A stretch of 64,000 nt of DNA from assembly GCA_021822115.1 (NCBI GenBank), contig JAJZSA010000001.1, positions 49,045-113,044 on the forward strand. Direction: 5' to 3'. Source of the DNA: Pseudomonadota bacterium (GTDB lineage Bacteria; Pseudomonadota; Gammaproteobacteria; Burkholderiales; Gallionellaceae). This document shows positions 62,867 through 64,000 of the stretch, piece after piece. The stretch's first letter is position 1, and every line of letters begins with the position of its first letter. The notes beneath the pieces were generated by a model. The model did no database searches and was not told the DNA's origin. It saw only the letters and a list, made by a program, of their open reading frames with translations. A program made the translations under genes and the position numbers.

Positions 62867-63817
62867 ATGCTCGGCGCGCTCCGTCTCCGTTTCCGCAACT
62901 GGGCGTTCCGCCGCAGCGTCGAACACGGCACGCTGCTGCTCAACCAGCGCCGCATCTACATCCTGCCCACGCGCCAGGCGTTCGCCTTCGCTTTCGTGCT
63001 GTTGCTGATGCTGCTGGGCGACATCAATTACAACCTCAGCCTGGGCTACCTGCTCACCTTCCTGCTCGCCACCAGCGGCGGGATGACCATGCTGTATGCC
63101 TTCCGCAACATGGCGCAACTGGAAGTGCGCGCCGGACATATCGAACCGGTGTTCGCCGGCGAGGCGGCGCGCTTCGTGTTCCATTTCCACAACCCCGGCA
63201 CGCTGGCCCGCCATCAGTTGCACCTGCATGACGATGCCGGACATGAGGTGGTGTTCGACCTGCCACCGCAGACCTCGACCGCGATCGAACTACCGCTGCC
63301 CACCTCGCAGCGCGGCTGGCTGGACAGCGGGCGTCTCACGCTCTACACGCGCTATCCGCTGGGCCTGTTCCATGCCTGGACTTACATACATTTCGACGTG
63401 CGCGCGCTGGTCTATCCGCAGCCAGCGCCGCCGCAACCGTTACCAGTGGCACTGGCACCGGACGGCAGCGGCACGCTCACCGTGCGCGGCGACGAGGATT
63501 TCGCCGGGCTGCGCAACTACGTGGCGGGCGATGCCTTGCCGCGCATCGCCTGGAAGGCGCTGGCGCGCGAACAGGGCTTGCAGGTGAAACAGTTCTCCGA
63601 GCAGCAGGGACAGCAACTGTGGCTGGATTGGGCACACCTGCCCGACATCGCCGTCGAGCGCAAACTGGAGCTGCTCACGCGCTGGGTGCTGGATGCCGAT
63701 GCACAAGGCTTGCACTACGGCCTGCGCCTGCCGGATGGCGAACTGCCACCGCAACACGGCGCCCGCCATCGCGCCGAATGCCTGCGCCGACTGGCCTTGT
63801 TCGGGAGCGCGCCATGA
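62867..63817 (+). CDS. DUF58 domain protein
   Basis: 316 residues: two N-terminal helices (FAFAFVLLLMLLGDINYNLSLGYLLTFLLATSGG), then a long beta-rich domain and the DUF58 core RGDEDFAGLRNYVAGDALPRIAWKALAREQGLQVKQF, with WLDWAHLPD after it. The C-terminal part has a VWA-like shape. Probable client or partner of the MoxR ATPase. Its stop overlaps the next start by four bases (ATGA). Confidence 0.92.
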   Translation: MLGALRLRFRNWAFRRSVEHGTLLLNQRRIYILPTRQAFAFAFVLLLMLLGDINYNLSLGYLLTFLLATSGGMTMLYAFRNMAQLEVRAGHIEPVFAGEAARFVFHFHNPGTLARHQLHLHDDAGHEVVFDLPPQTSTAIELPLPTSQRGWLDSGRLTLYTRYPLGLFHAWTYIHFDVRALVYPQPAPPQPLPVALAPDGSGTLTVRGDEDFAGLRNYVAGDALPRIAWKALAREQGLQVKQFSEQQGQQLWLDWAHLPDIAVERKLELLTRWVLDADAQGLHYGLRLPDGELPPQHGARHRAECLRRLALFGSAP

Positions 63818-64000
63818 ACGGACTCTCCGTCCCGCTCATCTACGGCCTGACCGCCTGCATGCTGCTGGTGGGACTGCCGCATGCCGAACACCTGCCGCCG
63901 TGGGTGAGCGCGGAATGCGCCATGCTGTTGCTGTGGCGCGTGTGGCTGGCGCGCAGCGGCAAGGGCCTGCCGCCGCGCTGGCTGCTGCTGGGCATCGCGC
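63814..64000 (+). CDS. Transglutaminase-like TgpA/DUF3488 family protein, N-terminal fragment (runs off window)
   Basis: The frame begins MNGLSVPLIYGLTACMLLVG and proceeds through a second hydrophobic segment, the multi-helix start of TgpA-type proteins, which carry a periplasmic transglutaminase-like domain further on. Only about 62 codons are in the window. The identification rests on the MoxR-DUF58-TgpA gene order and on topology. Confidence 0.65.
   Translation, partial: MNGLSVPLIYGLTACMLLVGLPHAEHLPPWVSAECAMLLLWRVWLARSGKGLPPRWLLLGIA

Overview
The window is a chromosomal segment of a GC-rich Gram-negative bacterium, most likely a betaproteobacterium of the Nitrosomonadales/Gallionellaceae type. 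That placement is an inference from family resemblance and gene order (grpE-dnaK-dnaJ, alaA-hom-thrC, LplT, MltC, TrxC, an AEC-type carrier) and from the dispersed palindromic repeats; no rRNA is present to confirm it. Most of the window is ordinary core chromosome, interrupted by two visibly AT-richer accessory patches (about 1-2.5 kb and 41.7-45.4 kb).

Layout. 0.1-2.5 kb: a secreted protein of unknown function and a class-3-type lipase whose 3' end has been overwritten by a REP-associated tyrosine transposase (RAYT) unit. 2.6-7.7 kb: an MFS transporter divergent from grpE, dnaK and dnaJ; grpE and dnaK each have a near-consensus sigma-32 promoter. 7.7-17.5 kb: VOC protein, LemA, a beta-barrel protein and a GIDE-domain protein, then an ankyrin/HD-GYP pair divergent from a globin-coupled diguanylate cyclase, the YoaA helicase and a flavin reductase. 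17.5-27.7 kb: bacteriohemerythrin, MltC, Uup, tRNA-Arg(CCU), a large PAS-GGDEF-EAL protein, selD/selU and alr. 27.8-38.8 kb: LplT, a Rossmann-PAS-GGDEF protein, a ferredoxin reductase, a small acyP/yjbQ operon, a CpxRA-like two-component system with a Spy/CpxP-like protein, and another diguanylate cyclase. 39-45.4 kb: an accessory island with a broken ORF6N gene, a methyltransferase, a HigBA toxin-antitoxin pair, two orphan antitoxin-like HTH genes and an overlapping three-gene cassette (serine-hydrolase effector, small middle protein, Rad50-like ATPase) that matches the ABC-three-component (ABC-3C) conflict-system layout. 45.4-64 kb: apeB, an RlmN-like radical SAM gene containing palindromic repeats in frame, clpB (third sigma-32 promoter), a collapsed bile-acid symporter remnant, nadC, trxC, the thrC-hom-alaA group and a MoxR/DUF58/transglutaminase operon running off the end.

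Two themes stand out. First, c-di-GMP signalling: five GGDEF/EAL/HD-GYP proteins lie within about 27 kb, including an oxygen-sensor-type cyclase head to head with an HD-GYP phosphodiesterase. Second, small dispersed palindromes: at least seven copies of a family whose arms begin GTCATTCC and end GGAATCCAG (family A), plus a CCCTCTCCC/GGGAGAGGG family (family B). They sit next to stop codons, have broken one gene (ORF6N), have been absorbed in frame into another (the RlmN-like gene), and flank one of the two GIY-YIG endonuclease genes; the second GIY-YIG gene is bracketed by a different inverted repeat (family C).

The strongest candidate for a little-studied system is the hydrolase-type ABC-3C cassette at 41794-45394. 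The most unusual genomic structure is the association of palindromic repeats with GIY-YIG genes and their exaptation into coding sequence.
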